A stretch of 26,951 bases of DNA from assembly GCA_030037185.1 (NCBI GenBank), contig JASHRR010000934.1:1-26951 (forward strand), given 5' to 3'. Origin of the DNA: Xanthobacteraceae bacterium (GTDB taxonomy: Bacteria > Pseudomonadota > Alphaproteobacteria > Rhizobiales > Xanthobacteraceae). Below are positions 14,316-23,443 of this stretch, in pieces. A model generated the notes under the pieces. The model was not told the DNA's origin. It did no database searches and was given only the letters and a program-made list of their open reading frames with translations. Each line of letters starts with the position of its first letter. Within the stretch, counting starts at the first letter, position 1. Position numbers and translations under genes: made by a program.

Positions 14316-16661
14316 TCACCACGAGCGGCGCGCCTTGAGCGCCTCAAGCACGCGCTCGGGTGTGATGGGCAGCTTGGTCAAGCGAACGCCGATGGCGCTT
14401 TCGACGGCGTTGGCGATGGCCGCCGCGGTCGGAACGAGGCCCGCCTCGCCGACGCCCTTCGCACCCAAAGGGCCCGACGGCTCGTAGGTTTCGACAAGAA
14501 TCGGCACGAGCTCAGGCAGGTCGGCACTCATCGGGACGAGGTAATGCTCAAGATCGGGCCCGATCGGGCGCCCGTCTTGCTGACGCACCTCCTCGAGCAA
14601 GGCGTAGCCCAGCCCCTGGATCAGGCTGCCCTCGATTTGTCCCTCGATTGCCATCGGATTAATCGCACGGCCGACGTCGTGGGCAGCAGCGAGCGACAAT
14701 ACGCGGACTATGCCCGTCTCGGTGTCCACTTCGACCTCGGCACGCTGGGACGCAAACAAAAAGGCTCCAATGGGATTGCCTTTGCCATCCTTGTTGAGCA
14801 AGGCTCCCTGCAGGCTGTAGGTCCCGAAAGCGATCGGTTGTTCGCCGCGCACGTTTATGGCGTGAAATGCGAGCTGTGGCAGCGATATCGAACGGTTGCT
14901 CAGGTTAGGATCGGCCGCACCAACGACACCGTCGTGGATGGTCAAGTGCTTCGCGCCAACCTCCAAAATGTCCGCAGCCATTTCGAGGATGCGCGAGCGG
15001 AGCTGCAGCGCCGCCCGGAGTGCTGCGTTGCCGCTGATATAGAGCTGCCGGCTGGCCGAAGCGCCACCGTCGAAGGGCACGGCATCGGTGCCCTGGCCTG
15101 AGAGGATCACCCGCGCCGGCTCGACCCCGATCGCCTCGGCCACGATTTGGACGATCGAGGTCGTCACGCCTTGACCGACATCCATCGCGCCGGAGAACAA
15201 GATAATGGTGCCGTCGGGAGCGAGCTTCACAATCGCTCCCGAGGTATCGGCGTCGATCAGACAGCCATATCCCGAGCCGTGCACCCCGCAGGCATAGCCG
15301 ACGCCGCGGCGAATCGGGCCGGCGTCGGCGCGGCGTTCCTCGGCGCAAGGGTACCGATCGTTGAGGCGGTCGAGGGTTTCGATGAAGCCCAGTCCGTAGC
15401 GGTCGCTGCGCAGCTGCTGTCCGGTCGCGGTGATGCTGCCGTCCTTCCAGCCATTGCGCCGGCGAAGTTCGAGCGGATGAATACCCAGGTCCTTGGCGGC
15501 CACATCGAGGAGGCTCTCGCGCGCAAAGCTGATTTGGGGATTGCCAAAGCCACGAAACGAGGCGCCCCGCAGATTATTGGTGTGGACGCTTTCGCCGACC
15601 AGCCGGACGTTAGCGATATCATAGGGTCCGGTGGCACAAACCGCCGCCCAGACGGTAACCATCGAACCATAGCCATCGTAAGGACCAATGTCGTTGCGGA
15701 ACATCATGTCCATGGCAAGGATGCGCCCGTCGGCGGAAAGCCCCACAGTCGCATCGACCTCCGTCGCGATGCGCAATCCCGCGCCGGTGAACTCTTCTTC
15801 GCGGCTGAACACGCCCTTAACCGGTCGTCGGGACTTTTGTGCGAGCAGAGCGACAATCGCCTCAATCGAAACCTCGCCCTTGGCGCCGAAGTCGCAACCG
15901 ACGTCGGGGACCTCGATCCTGAGCCTGCTTGTATCGAGCCCTAGCAAGCCGCAGATCTGGCCGAGCACCCGTGCCGGCTTGCCGGTCGAACACCACAGCA
16001 CCATTCGGCCGGAATGCTCAATGTCGGCGAGCGCAGCGTGAGTTTCCGGGCAGACGTGCGAAACCGGTTGGGTCGCAAACGAGGCTTTATAGATCTTCGG
16101 TGCGCCAGCAAGTGCCGCGCCAATGTCGCCGCGAACGATGCGAACACGGTGGGAGACATTGCTTGGCTCGTTCACGAACCACTGGCTCAACGCCGGCAGG
16201 CGCGCATAGCCGGACTTGTCGGGATGGATGAGTGGCGCCCCGGGCGCGGTCGCCGCACTGACCGTGAACACCGCCGGAAGCGGAGCATATTCTACCTCGA
16301 TCAGCTCGATTGCTTTGGCCGCAATCGCCTCATTGATTGCGGCGACTGCGGCGATCGGTTCGCCGAAGCAGCGTACGACACCTGCCGCCAGCAACGGTCG
16401 ATGCTTGACCGATGCTCCCAAATAGTTGGAATGAACATCTTCGGCGGTGACGACCGCGCAAACCCCCGCCAGCGCTCGGGCGCGGCTTACGTCCAGCCGG
16501 ACGATGCGAGCATGCGGGTGGGGGCTGCGCAGAACGCGCGCGTGCAGCATTCCCGGCACCGTCAGGTCGACCGTATAGGCGTTGCGCCCGCTGACGGCGG
16601 AAACGGAATTGATCTTGGGCAGTCGGCGGCCGAAGACCGATGTTGGCTGTTCCCGGCTCAT
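14316..16661 (-). CDS. Molybdenum hydroxylase large subunit (xanthine dehydrogenase family, Moco-binding)
   Basis: This encodes 781 residues, the normal size for CoxL/HcrA/NdhL-type subunits. Residues 1-130 are the small alpha/beta domain (GRNAYTVDLTVPGMLHARVL, FGEPIAAVAA); the rest binds molybdopterin cytosine dinucleotide. Seen motifs are RGASFRGFGNPQ (substrate/Moco loop; the usual Gly-Gly reads Gly-Asn), MDVGQGVTTS, HDVGRAINPMAIEGQIEGSL, and GPLGAKGVGEAG with the catalytic Glu739. The CO-dehydrogenase active-site loop (AYRCSFR) is absent, so it is not a form I CO dehydrogenase. Enzymes of this family hydroxylate N-heterocycles, purines, aldehydes or, in reverse, reduce hydroxybenzoyl-CoA. 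Its start overlaps the small-subunit stop by 4 bases. Maturation factors are not in the window. Confidence 0.92.
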   Translation of the reverse strand: MSREQPTSVFGRRLPKINSVSAVSGRNAYTVDLTVPGMLHARVLRSPHPHARIVRLDVSRARALAGVCAVVTAEDVHSNYLGASVKHRPLLAAGVVRCFGEPIAAVAAINEAIAAKAIELIEVEYAPLPAVFTVSAATAPGAPLIHPDKSGYARLPALSQWFVNEPSNVSHRVRIVRGDIGAALAGAPKIYKASFATQPVSHVCPETHAALADIEHSGRMVLWCSTGKPARVLGQICGLLGLDTSRLRIEVPDVGCDFGAKGEVSIEAIVALLAQKSRRPVKGVFSREEEFTGAGLRIATEVDATVGLSADGRILAMDMMFRNDIGPYDGYGSMVTVWAAVCATGPYDIANVRLVGESVHTNNLRGASFRGFGNPQISFARESLLDVAAKDLGIHPLELRRRNGWKDGSITATGQQLRSDRYGLGFIETLDRLNDRYPCAEERRADAGPIRRGVGYACGVHGSGYGCLIDADTSGAIVKLAPDGTIILFSGAMDVGQGVTTSIVQIVAEAIGVEPARVILSGQGTDAVPFDGGASASRQLYISGNAALRAALQLRSRILEMAADILEVGAKHLTIHDGVVGAADPNLSNRSISLPQLAFHAINVRGEQPIAFGTYSLQGALLNKDGKGNPIGAFLFASQRAEVEVDTETGIVRVLSLAAAHDVGRAINPMAIEGQIEGSLIQGLGYALLEEVRQQDGRPIGPDLEHYLVPMSADLPELVPILVETYEPSGPLGAKGVGEAGLVPTAAAIANAVESAIGVRLTKLPITPERVLEALKARRSW

Positions 16662-17146
16662 GATGCCTGCGCCTTGGCCGCCGCCTCAATCGCTTCGAAG
16701 ATCTTGGCATATCCAGTGCAGCGGCACAGATTGCCCGTCAGCGCCCGCGCGATCTCGGCTCGCGACGGCTGCGGCGTTTCATCCAACAAGGCTTTTGACG
16801 CGAGCAGCATCCCCGCCGTGCAGTAACCACATTGCAGTGCGCCTTTGGCGACGAAAGCCTGCTGCAGCGGATGCAGGCGTTCTCCATCAGACAGCGCTTC
16901 CACGGTCTCGACGCGGGCACCGACCAGATCGATGGCCAACACAAGACAGGAGGGCGAGGCGCGGCCGTTTAGAAGAATGGTGCAAGCGCCGCACATGCCG
17001 ATGCCATCGCACGCGCTGCGCACGCTTGTCAGCCGAAAGCAGCGCCGCAGAAGATCGAAGGCCGTCACAGTAACATCGACCTCTGCCGATACCCCTTGGC
17101 CGTTGAGCACAAATCCCACGCTCGGCGTATCGATGAAGGTTGTCAT
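16658..17146 (-). CDS. Molybdenum hydroxylase small subunit, two [2Fe-2S] clusters (CoxS/HcrC-like)
   Basis: This encodes 162 residues. The plant-ferredoxin-type cluster is bound by C46, C52, C55 (ACDGIGMCGACT) and C67; the helical-domain cluster by C106, C109 (QCGYC), C141 and C143 (NLCRCTGY). The first motif is C-x5-C, one residue longer than the usual C-x4-C. The protein carries electrons from the molybdenum site to the FAD subunit. Start and stop overlap the neighbours by 4 bases (17146/17143 and 16661/16658), as in coupled medium-small-large operons. No signal peptide is seen, so the enzyme is cytoplasmic. Confidence 0.93.
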   Translation of the reverse strand: MTTFIDTPSVGFVLNGQGVSAEVDVTVTAFDLLRRCFRLTSVRSACDGIGMCGACTILLNGRASPSCLVLAIDLVGARVETVEALSDGERLHPLQQAFVAKGALQCGYCTAGMLLASKALLDETPQPSRAEIARALTGNLCRCTGYAKIFEAIEAAAKAQAS

Positions 17147-18033
17147 GCTGCAATCCTTCGAATTTCGGCATTCTCGACCGCGTTGACGATTGCGCGGCGC
17201 ACCAGCACTCCGGCGACCTGCCTCTTGTACGACGCACTGCAGCGTTCATCGGGAAGGCATTCGATGGTCCGCCAAACGGCATTTTCGATCTCGGCAGGCA
17301 ATCCCCCGTTCAATCGGCGACCCGCCAACATCGCCTCTACGTCGCCGATACGTTGCGGGCAGGGACCGACAGCACCGACAAATACGCGGGCGGTCTTAAC
17401 GGTTCCGCTGGCGGACAGCGCAACATGCGCCGCCGCGCAGGCAAGCGGACGTGCAAGTCCCTGTCGTGCGGCCAACCTTGCCAGCCCGAGGCCGCCGCCC
17501 TCACGCGGGAGCGGCAGGTCGAGGCGCAACAGCAACTCATCCGGCTGACGCAGCGTATCGCCGACGCCACGAATCCAGTCAGCTGCCGAAACCCGTCGTT
17601 CGCCGCGTTTGCTGACGACAATGAGGCGCGCATCGAGCGCGGCCAGCAGGCAGGGCGGATCGGACCAGGGCTCAGCCGCGCAAAGATTTCCAACAAGCGT
17701 CCCGTGATTGCGGATCTGGACCGATGCCAGCTCCTGTTCAAGCACACGCAGCGCAGGAAAATACTCGGCAACCAGCGCCGACGTTTCGACCCCGCGGTGA
17801 GGCACCAGCGCTGCGATTGTCAATCGGCCGTGCGCGGCGTCGAGCGCCGGCGAGGGCGGGCCGATGTCAGCAATTCGCTTGATGTTGACGATGAACTTGC
17901 CTGTCAGAATCCCGCGTTTGAGGGCGGGCACGACTGACATGCCGCCAGCGAGGATCCTGCTCTCGGGACCGTACTCGGCGAGGAATGCCAGTGCCTCACC
18001 CAGGCTCGCCGGAGCTACGTGGAATAGGCTCAT
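17143..18033 (-). CDS. Molybdenum hydroxylase FAD-binding medium subunit (CoxM/HcrB-like)
   Basis: This encodes 296 residues, typical for the medium subunit. FAD-contact loops are RILAGGMSVVP (26-36) and IRNHGTLVGNLCAAEPWSD (107-125), matching the AGG and T-x-GG-N-x6-P-x-SD motifs, though the second Gly-Gly reads Val-Gly. The C-terminal CO_deh_flav_C domain follows from about 185. It takes electrons from the small subunit and passes them to an external acceptor. The start is set at 18033, giving the usual MSLFHVAPASLGEA N-terminus; the Shine-Dalgarno sequence is weak, and a TTG further upstream (18087) is the alternative. 152 bases without a gene separate it from the permease upstream, so this may be the start of a sub-operon. 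Confidence 0.9.
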   Translation of the reverse strand: MSLFHVAPASLGEALAFLAEYGPESRILAGGMSVVPALKRGILTGKFIVNIKRIADIGPPSPALDAAHGRLTIAALVPHRGVETSALVAEYFPALRVLEQELASVQIRNHGTLVGNLCAAEPWSDPPCLLAALDARLIVVSKRGERRVSAADWIRGVGDTLRQPDELLLRLDLPLPREGGGLGLARLAARQGLARPLACAAAHVALSASGTVKTARVFVGAVGPCPQRIGDVEAMLAGRRLNGGLPAEIENAVWRTIECLPDERCSASYKRQVAGVLVRRAIVNAVENAEIRRIAA

Positions 18034-18185
18034 GCACAATTCCAGGCTCTGCCCGCTATCGCGGGAGGAGTGCAACGCTTCATCCAATCCGTGCGTGCGG
18101 TACCCCGTGACATCCTATCGAGGGATCAAGTTGGAAGTCAATTGCGGCAGCCAAGCCGACTCTGAAATAGCTCAGACCGTGGGCG

Positions 18186-19871
18186 TTATTGTGCCATGAC
18201 CTGAAGTCCGAAGCGGCGAGCAAGAAGCGCCACCACGACGACGATAGCCGTGGTGATGACGCCGATGACGGCGCTCGCTTCAAGATTCGAGGAAGTGGCA
18301 AATTGCATCATAAGCAGTGACAGCGTCTGCGTCCTGGCGCTCGCCAGAAAGATGATCGTCGATATGTCGCGCAGGGCCGAGATAAATATGATCACGAAAA
18401 TGCTGACCAGCATCGGACTGATCAACGGCAAGATGATGGAGACGAAGGTACGCATCGGCCCGGCGCCGCAGATCCGCGAGGAGTGCTCGAGCTCGATCCC
18501 GATCTGGCTGATCGAGGTCTTGATCATATGAACCCCGATCGGCATCTGCGCGATGATCATAATCAGGACCAACGAGGCCAAGCTGCCATAGAGGAACGAT
18601 AGGATCGGACTGGCGAGGATAAGCCAGAGCATCGACATGCCGAGCAGGATTCCAGGAATAGACCACGGCAGCCAGGTCAGCACATCGACAATGAGCCGCC
18701 CGGGCAGGCGGGATCGGACAAGGAGATACGCGACGACGGCGTAGACAAGAACGCCGCCCAGTCCTGCTCCAACGCTGAGCGCAAGCGAGTTCCACAGTGC
18801 GTGCAGAAAGATCGGATCGCCGAGAACCTCTGCCCAATGGTCCGTCGTGTAGGGGGCCGGGATATTGAAAAACCCGAACAGCTTCATGAACGAGCCGCAC
18901 ACCAACATAAGCAGCGGACCCAAGAGTGAGATCGCCACCAGGAGGAACAATGCCGCCGCGACGACCCAGCGCGCGCGGCCGATATCGAGTCGCCGCAAGC
19001 TCGCGCCGCGGCCCAGCACGGTCGCGTATCCGGTGCGCCGGCTCGCCCGCTGATAGGCTATGGTGACAAGCAGCAGGGCAATCAGCATGAAAGTGCTCAG
19101 TGCCATCGCACCCTTGAAGTCGGGTGGCTCCCAAGAGGCGAGGTCGTAGATCCGGGTCGAATAGACGAAGATGCCGGCGGGCCGCCCGAGCAGCTGTTCG
19201 ACTTCGAAGGCTTCCAGGCTCTTGATCAGGCCAGCCAGCATGCCGGTAAGAACCGCCGGCGCCAGGATCGGCAGCGTGATTTTCCGAAACACCGCAAAGG
19301 CCCCAGAGCCGCAGACGCGCGCGACCTCCTCCAACGAAGCGTCGAGTTGGCGGATGGCGGGGCCCAAAACAACCACCATGACTGGCACCGACGACGCCAT
19401 CAGGTGGACCCACAGGATCCCACCGATCGAGTAGATATCAAAAGCAGGCGCGCGGACGAATGGCAGCGAGGTCAAGGCGGTGTTGATGAGACCGTAACGC
19501 GGGTGCAGCAGCAAAATCCAGCTCAGCGTAACCGGCAGGACCGGTAAGAAAAAAGTCACCCACATCGCAAACTCGATGAAGCGTCCGCCCGGCAGGCGCA
19601 CGCGGATCAGGAGCCAGGCGATCAGTAACCCAACCACCGCCGCGACCGGCGCCCTGAGCGCGAGCAGCAAGCTGTATCCGATGACGCTGCGATTGATGGA
19701 GTTTTCGATGAAGGTCTCGCGCCACGCGTTGCCGTCGATGGCTCCGAGAACAACGATGAGCGCAGGCGTGACAGTTACCAGCCCCACCAGCGCGAGCGCG
19801 AGGCAGCCGAGGAGCCGTTGAATGCCCGGCAAAGAGGTGTAAGGCGGTGTTGCGATCTTCACAGCGGCCAT
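18186..19871 (-). CDS. Two-domain ABC permease (Fe3+-type, fused), unit 2
   Basis: This encodes 561 residues with two consecutive permease domains. The first starts with a hydrophobic helix at about 16-40, and its EAA-like loop reads EEVARVCGSGAFAVFRKI; the second domain has EHSSRICGAGPMRTFVSI. It resembles the unit 1 permease throughout (WILLLHPRYGLIN versus WILLLDPNYGIIN; LIKSLEAFEVEQLLGRPAGI), so the two are paralogues. The ATG at 19871 overlaps the ATPase stop by 13 bases; the Shine-Dalgarno is weak, consistent with coupling. Located in the inner membrane; the substrate presumably comes from the binding protein at 21028. Confidence 0.9.
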   Translation of the reverse strand: MAAVKIATPPYTSLPGIQRLLGCLALALVGLVTVTPALIVVLGAIDGNAWRETFIENSINRSVIGYSLLLALRAPVAAVVGLLIAWLLIRVRLPGGRFIEFAMWVTFFLPVLPVTLSWILLLHPRYGLINTALTSLPFVRAPAFDIYSIGGILWVHLMASSVPVMVVVLGPAIRQLDASLEEVARVCGSGAFAVFRKITLPILAPAVLTGMLAGLIKSLEAFEVEQLLGRPAGIFVYSTRIYDLASWEPPDFKGAMALSTFMLIALLLVTIAYQRASRRTGYATVLGRGASLRRLDIGRARWVVAAALFLLVAISLLGPLLMLVCGSFMKLFGFFNIPAPYTTDHWAEVLGDPIFLHALWNSLALSVGAGLGGVLVYAVVAYLLVRSRLPGRLIVDVLTWLPWSIPGILLGMSMLWLILASPILSFLYGSLASLVLIMIIAQMPIGVHMIKTSISQIGIELEHSSRICGAGPMRTFVSIILPLISPMLVSIFVIIFISALRDISTIIFLASARTQTLSLLMMQFATSSNLEASAVIGVITTAIVVVVALLARRFGLQVMAQ

Positions 19872-20968
19872 AATCTGATCCGCGCTCCGTCCATCTCCAA
19901 AAAGACGCGGTCTCCCGGAGCCGCAGGCTGGCGCTTTTCGGCATCGACCACCACCAGCTCGTCGGTTTCGTCGATGCTGATCGTGCATTCGACACGATCG
20001 CCATAGTATGTCACCTCGACGACCTTTCCGGTGAGACAGTTGTCGCCAGCATCGGGCTTCGTTAGCAGCTGTACATGTTCCGGGCGCGTCGACACCTCCA
20101 CCGCCGTTCCTGGGCGAACCGTCGCATGAGCACCGACCACGATCGTGCGGCTGCCGATCCGCACCCGCTGGCCATCGCCTTCGGCAAGGCCGCGCAACGT
20201 GATCGTCCGGCCGACGAAGTCCTGCACAAACCGCGTTGCCGGCTCCTCGTAGATCAGCGCTGGCGTGCCGATTTGTTCGATCGCGCCGCCATTCATGACC
20301 GCCACCCGGCTCGACAGCGACATCGCCTCCTCCTGGTCGTGCGTCACGTAAAGCATGCTGGTTGCCAGTCGCGATTGCAGCGCCCTGAGCTGGCTACGCA
20401 TCTCTTTTCTCAGGGCCTGGTCCAGATTGCTCAGCGGTTCGTCGAGCAGGAGCAGGTCCGGCTCGTAGACGAGCGCGCGGGCCAGGGCGACGCGCTGCTG
20501 CTGTCCACCACTCAGCTCCGCCGGCATGCGGTCAGCGAGCCCATCCAATTTCACGACGCGCACCATCTTGGCCACCTTGTCCCCGATGGTGGCGCGATCG
20601 ATGTGGCGCGCCTTCAACGGATAGGCGATATTCTCTGCCACCGTCATATGCGGCCAGATCGCATAGGACTGGAACACCAGCCCGACTCTGCGCCCTTCCG
20701 GCGGGACCATCACGCCGGTGGCCACAGATGCGACTAAACGGTCGCGAATCCAAACTTCGCCGCTATCCGGCTGTTCGAGACCGGCGATGAGGCGCAGCGT
20801 CGTGCTCTTGCCGCAGCCGCTCGGACCCAGCAGGGTGAGAACCTCTCCGGCGTTGAGGTCGAACGACACATCCTTGACCGCAGGCACCGTGCCATAAATC
20901 TTGGCGAGGTCGCGGACACGCAGAACCGGATCGCACGACCGCACCGCCGGCCACATCGGGTCAGCCAT
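19859..20968 (-). CDS. ABC importer ATPase (Fe3+/spermidine-type, with TOBE domain), unit 2
   Basis: This encodes 369 residues. Walker A is GPSGCGKST (48-56), the Q-loop VFQSYAIWPH (Gln100), the signature LSGGQQQRV (152-160), Walker B LLLLDEP (172-178), and the switch His210 (YVTHD). The C-terminal ~100 residues are TOBE-like (VSTRPEHVQLL). Start choice is uncertain: ATG 20968 gives a normal N-terminus but lacks a strong Shine-Dalgarno; ATG 21010 is the alternative with GAGAAGAGG abutting it. It sits between its binding protein (59-base gap) and permease (overlap), the classical order, unlike unit 1 where the ATPase comes last. Confidence 0.9.
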   Translation of the reverse strand: MADPMWPAVRSCDPVLRVRDLAKIYGTVPAVKDVSFDLNAGEVLTLLGPSGCGKSTTLRLIAGLEQPDSGEVWIRDRLVASVATGVMVPPEGRRVGLVFQSYAIWPHMTVAENIAYPLKARHIDRATIGDKVAKMVRVVKLDGLADRMPAELSGGQQQRVALARALVYEPDLLLLDEPLSNLDQALRKEMRSQLRALQSRLATSMLYVTHDQEEAMSLSSRVAVMNGGAIEQIGTPALIYEEPATRFVQDFVGRTITLRGLAEGDGQRVRIGSRTIVVGAHATVRPGTAVEVSTRPEHVQLLTKPDAGDNCLTGKVVEVTYYGDRVECTISIDETDELVVVDAEKRQPAAPGDRVFLEMDGARIRLWPL

Positions 20969-21027
20969 AACGTGCCGGTTGGCGTGGAGGATGCCCCAGC
21001 CCCGCAACATCCTCTTCTCGCGGCGCC

Positions 21028-22158
21028 TCAGCGTTGCAGCGCTCTCTGCAGCCGGTTGATCGCGGGCAGGCGAAACCTCGTGAAGTGCTCATAGGAATAG
21101 TCGTCGACAGGATAGGCAACGCCGATCTTCGGGCGAACATAGTCTGGCAGTTTGGTTGCCGAAACGTCGGTGCGCAGCGACGTTTCCATCATCTGGGACT
21201 CATAGATGGTCTGCGCTTCCCTCGAGGCGAACCAGTTGGCGAACAGCTGCGCTGCATGTGGATGGGGGGAATTCTTGATCAACATCACGACGCTAAACCC
21301 GCCGGTGAGCGAGCCCTGACCATCCTTGGGAAAGATGCGCTCGATCGGCAGGCCTTGTTTGCGATAAATCTCAACCGCAAACTGCACCAGCGCAATGCCG
21401 ATGGGATAGTCTCCGCGCGCGACCCATTCGGCCAGCTGCCGGCTGTCTGCACTCAGTTTCACCTGCTGCCCAATATAGAGGGCCTCCACAAAGTCATTGC
21501 CGAATAACGCCGCCAGATAGCCAACGGGGGTCTGGCCGGGCCCTGACCGGCGCGGATCGAAGGCCGCAATCTTGCCCTTGTATTGCGGCTTCAGAAGATC
21601 CTTCCACGAGGTAAGCTCTGCTGGCTTGACGATGCTGGTGTTGGCGAACAGGTCGGTCATCACCCATTCCGCGGTCTGGAGCGAGCACTTGAAGTCGGCG
21701 GGCAAATCCGTCGTCGGTCCTGGCTCGTTAAGCTTGAGCGTACCGAACCTCCACATCGCTGGCTGCAAAATGTCGGGATCGATCAGCTTGCCGTTCATGC
21801 TCTCGATCTGGCCGCGCGGCGACATGGTCCAGCAGGTCGAGGCGCCGCCGAGATTTGCATCGATGCCTACTTTGCCTGCTCTCGATTCGGTGTCTACTCG
21901 CGTGATGACTTCGCCGGCATTCATGGCGAGGTAGTTCAATTCGATCCCATATCGTTGCCTGAACGCGCTGGCCAGCGCAGTCCGCAAGCCCTGGAACGGG
22001 GGGCCCGCCAAAACGACCTGTCCCTCTTCCTTTGCCTTTGCCTGCAATTCCACCCACTTCGCCGGGTTCGGCACCTGGGCGGTGGCAGCAGGCGCGAGCG
22101 TCAATGCGAGCCCCGTGCCGACGATCGGGGCCAGAAGCCTGGGCAAGCCGTAGCGCAT
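21028..22158 (-). CDS. Periplasmic substrate-binding protein (Fe3+-type fold), unit 2, Sec signal
   Basis: This encodes 376 residues with a Sec-type signal (MRYGLPRLLAPIVGTGLA, cleavage probably after ATAQ near 28). The fold is a type II binding protein: WVELQAKAKEEGQVVLAG, FRQRYGIEL, LTSWKDLLKPQYKGKI at the hinge, RRSGPGQTP, and DSRQLAEWVARGDYPI. The start at 22158 follows GGGGGCG. It is a paralogue of the unit 1 binding protein but with a different signal type and different ligand-region residues, so the two importers probably prefer related but distinct substrates. Followed 59 bases later by its ATPase gene. Confidence 0.85.
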   Translation of the reverse strand: MRYGLPRLLAPIVGTGLALTLAPAATAQVPNPAKWVELQAKAKEEGQVVLAGPPFQGLRTALASAFRQRYGIELNYLAMNAGEVITRVDTESRAGKVGIDANLGGASTCWTMSPRGQIESMNGKLIDPDILQPAMWRFGTLKLNEPGPTTDLPADFKCSLQTAEWVMTDLFANTSIVKPAELTSWKDLLKPQYKGKIAAFDPRRSGPGQTPVGYLAALFGNDFVEALYIGQQVKLSADSRQLAEWVARGDYPIGIALVQFAVEIYRKQGLPIERIFPKDGQGSLTGGFSVVMLIKNSPHPHAAQLFANWFASREAQTIYESQMMETSLRTDVSATKLPDYVRPKIGVAYPVDDYSYEHFTRFRLPAINRLQRALQR

Positions 22159-22278
22159 AGCGCCCCCGTTCTGATGCCTTGCTTGTACCGGGTTCTTTTC
22201 ATCGAAACGGCATGTTACCGCAAACAATCATCTCCCTGAAGGACGTTTGTTGCGCGAGTAGGTGGCACAGAAAGCGGG

Positions 22279-23349
22279 TCAGGCGCTTGCTACCTTTTCG
22301 ACGATCTCCTTATCGATGCAATCATTGGTGAAATAATTGAGCGGCCTGGAACCAGCTGGAATGACCTTTGCCCCTACCATCGATTTGAGTGTCTGCGCCC
22401 AGTCGGTTTCGCTTTGCGTGCCGATCGGCATTCCCCGCGTTGCATCGGTGTAAAAGAACGGTTTGAACAGGCGGATCTGCTCGGACATCATGGCGACGGT
22501 GAAAGGGCCATTCGACTTGTTGGCGAATACGGCTTCGGCGCCCTCCTGGTCGTGACCGTCGAGGATGTAGGTCCAAGCGCCGCACGTCACGCTGACCAAC
22601 CGCCGGATCGCCGCCTTCTTGCTTGCGAGCAGGTCCGTCCGCGCGCTCATGCCGAGACCCGGGATGTTGAGGCCGAAATCGGCGAGAAGGATGGGAACGG
22701 AAGGCCGACGCACCGCCGCAATCGGCATTACGCCCGGAACGGTGGTCAACAATGCGTCGGCCTGCTTGGTGAAATACACCGCGTAGCGGGACGGACCATT
22801 GACGTTGACGAGTTCGACTTCATTATCCCCCACGCCGTTCTGCCGGAGGAAATTGCGGACGAAAGGTCCCTCCTGACTGGCGACGCTGTAGACGATTTTT
22901 TTGCCGATCAAGTCCTTCGGCGTCTTCCAGCCGCTCTCCACTGGGACCAGGAAGCCAAGCTCGCCCTTGCGCACGAAGCCCGCGACCGAGATAACGGGCA
23001 CGCCTTTGGCGCGGGCGACCGCGAGCGGAGCAAGAGAGTGCAGGCCCAGATCGAACAATCCGGCGCCGACCAACTGGACCGTGGCGGAAGATCCATTGCC
23101 GTCCTCCATCGAGAGGTCGATGCCGGCCCTTGCGAACCAGCCGCGCTGCAATGCAAGATAGAATGGCGCATGCAGGCCAGACGCGGTGAAATCGAGGCGA
23201 AGCCGCAGCCTATCGGCGGCGCGGGCCTTTGACACCCACGGCATGAATGGCGCCGCGGTCGCGCCCGCAAGCAGGGTTCGGCGGCTCAGCCCAATCGTTT
23301 GGGCGCAAGCGGATCGTGGTCGGGGTCCGGTCGCGCGAGGCGAGCTCAT
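22279..23349 (-). CDS. NitT/TauT-type ABC substrate-binding protein (NMT1/SsuA fold), Tat signal
   Basis: This encodes 356 residues. The N-terminus carries LSRRTLLAGATAAPF, a twin-arginine motif, and ARAAD before the mature start near 47. The mature domain follows NMT1/SsuA proteins: LDFTASGLHAPFYLALQRG, WFARAGIDLSMEDGNGSS (the ligand-binding turn), LVGAGLFDLG, then DLIGKKIVYS and FLRQNGV. These systems import nitrate, sulfonates, thiamine precursors or aromatic acids such as phthalate; the ligand is not predictable. ATG 23349 has GGAG at good spacing; an upstream ATG at 23406 would add 19 residues. Next in the train after the permease gene (94-base gap). Confidence 0.87.
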   Translation of the reverse strand: MSSPRATGPRPRSACAQTIGLSRRTLLAGATAAPFMPWVSKARAADRLRLRLDFTASGLHAPFYLALQRGWFARAGIDLSMEDGNGSSATVQLVGAGLFDLGLHSLAPLAVARAKGVPVISVAGFVRKGELGFLVPVESGWKTPKDLIGKKIVYSVASQEGPFVRNFLRQNGVGDNEVELVNVNGPSRYAVYFTKQADALLTTVPGVMPIAAVRRPSVPILLADFGLNIPGLGMSARTDLLASKKAAIRRLVSVTCGAWTYILDGHDQEGAEAVFANKSNGPFTVAMMSEQIRLFKPFFYTDATRGMPIGTQSETDWAQTLKSMVGAKVIPAGSRPLNYFTNDCIDKEIVEKVASA

Positions 23350-23443
23350 GATGTCTCCGTTGCCCGGATCGGCTGGTGCCGAGGGTGCCAGCGTATGCGG
23401 CGGCATGCAATGACCTTTGAGACGAGAGGCGATCCGGCCCTGG

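Noticed and set aside
14316..18033. Form I aerobic CO dehydrogenase (CoxMSL)
   Set aside because: The large subunit lacks the AYRCSFR active-site loop, so it belongs to another xanthine-dehydrogenase-family group.
13146..22158. Ferric iron uptake for the two Fe3+-type importers
   Set aside because: The binding proteins show no clear Tyr pair at the iron site, and the genes sit with catabolic enzymes and a decarboxylase; the family name reflects fold, not substrate.
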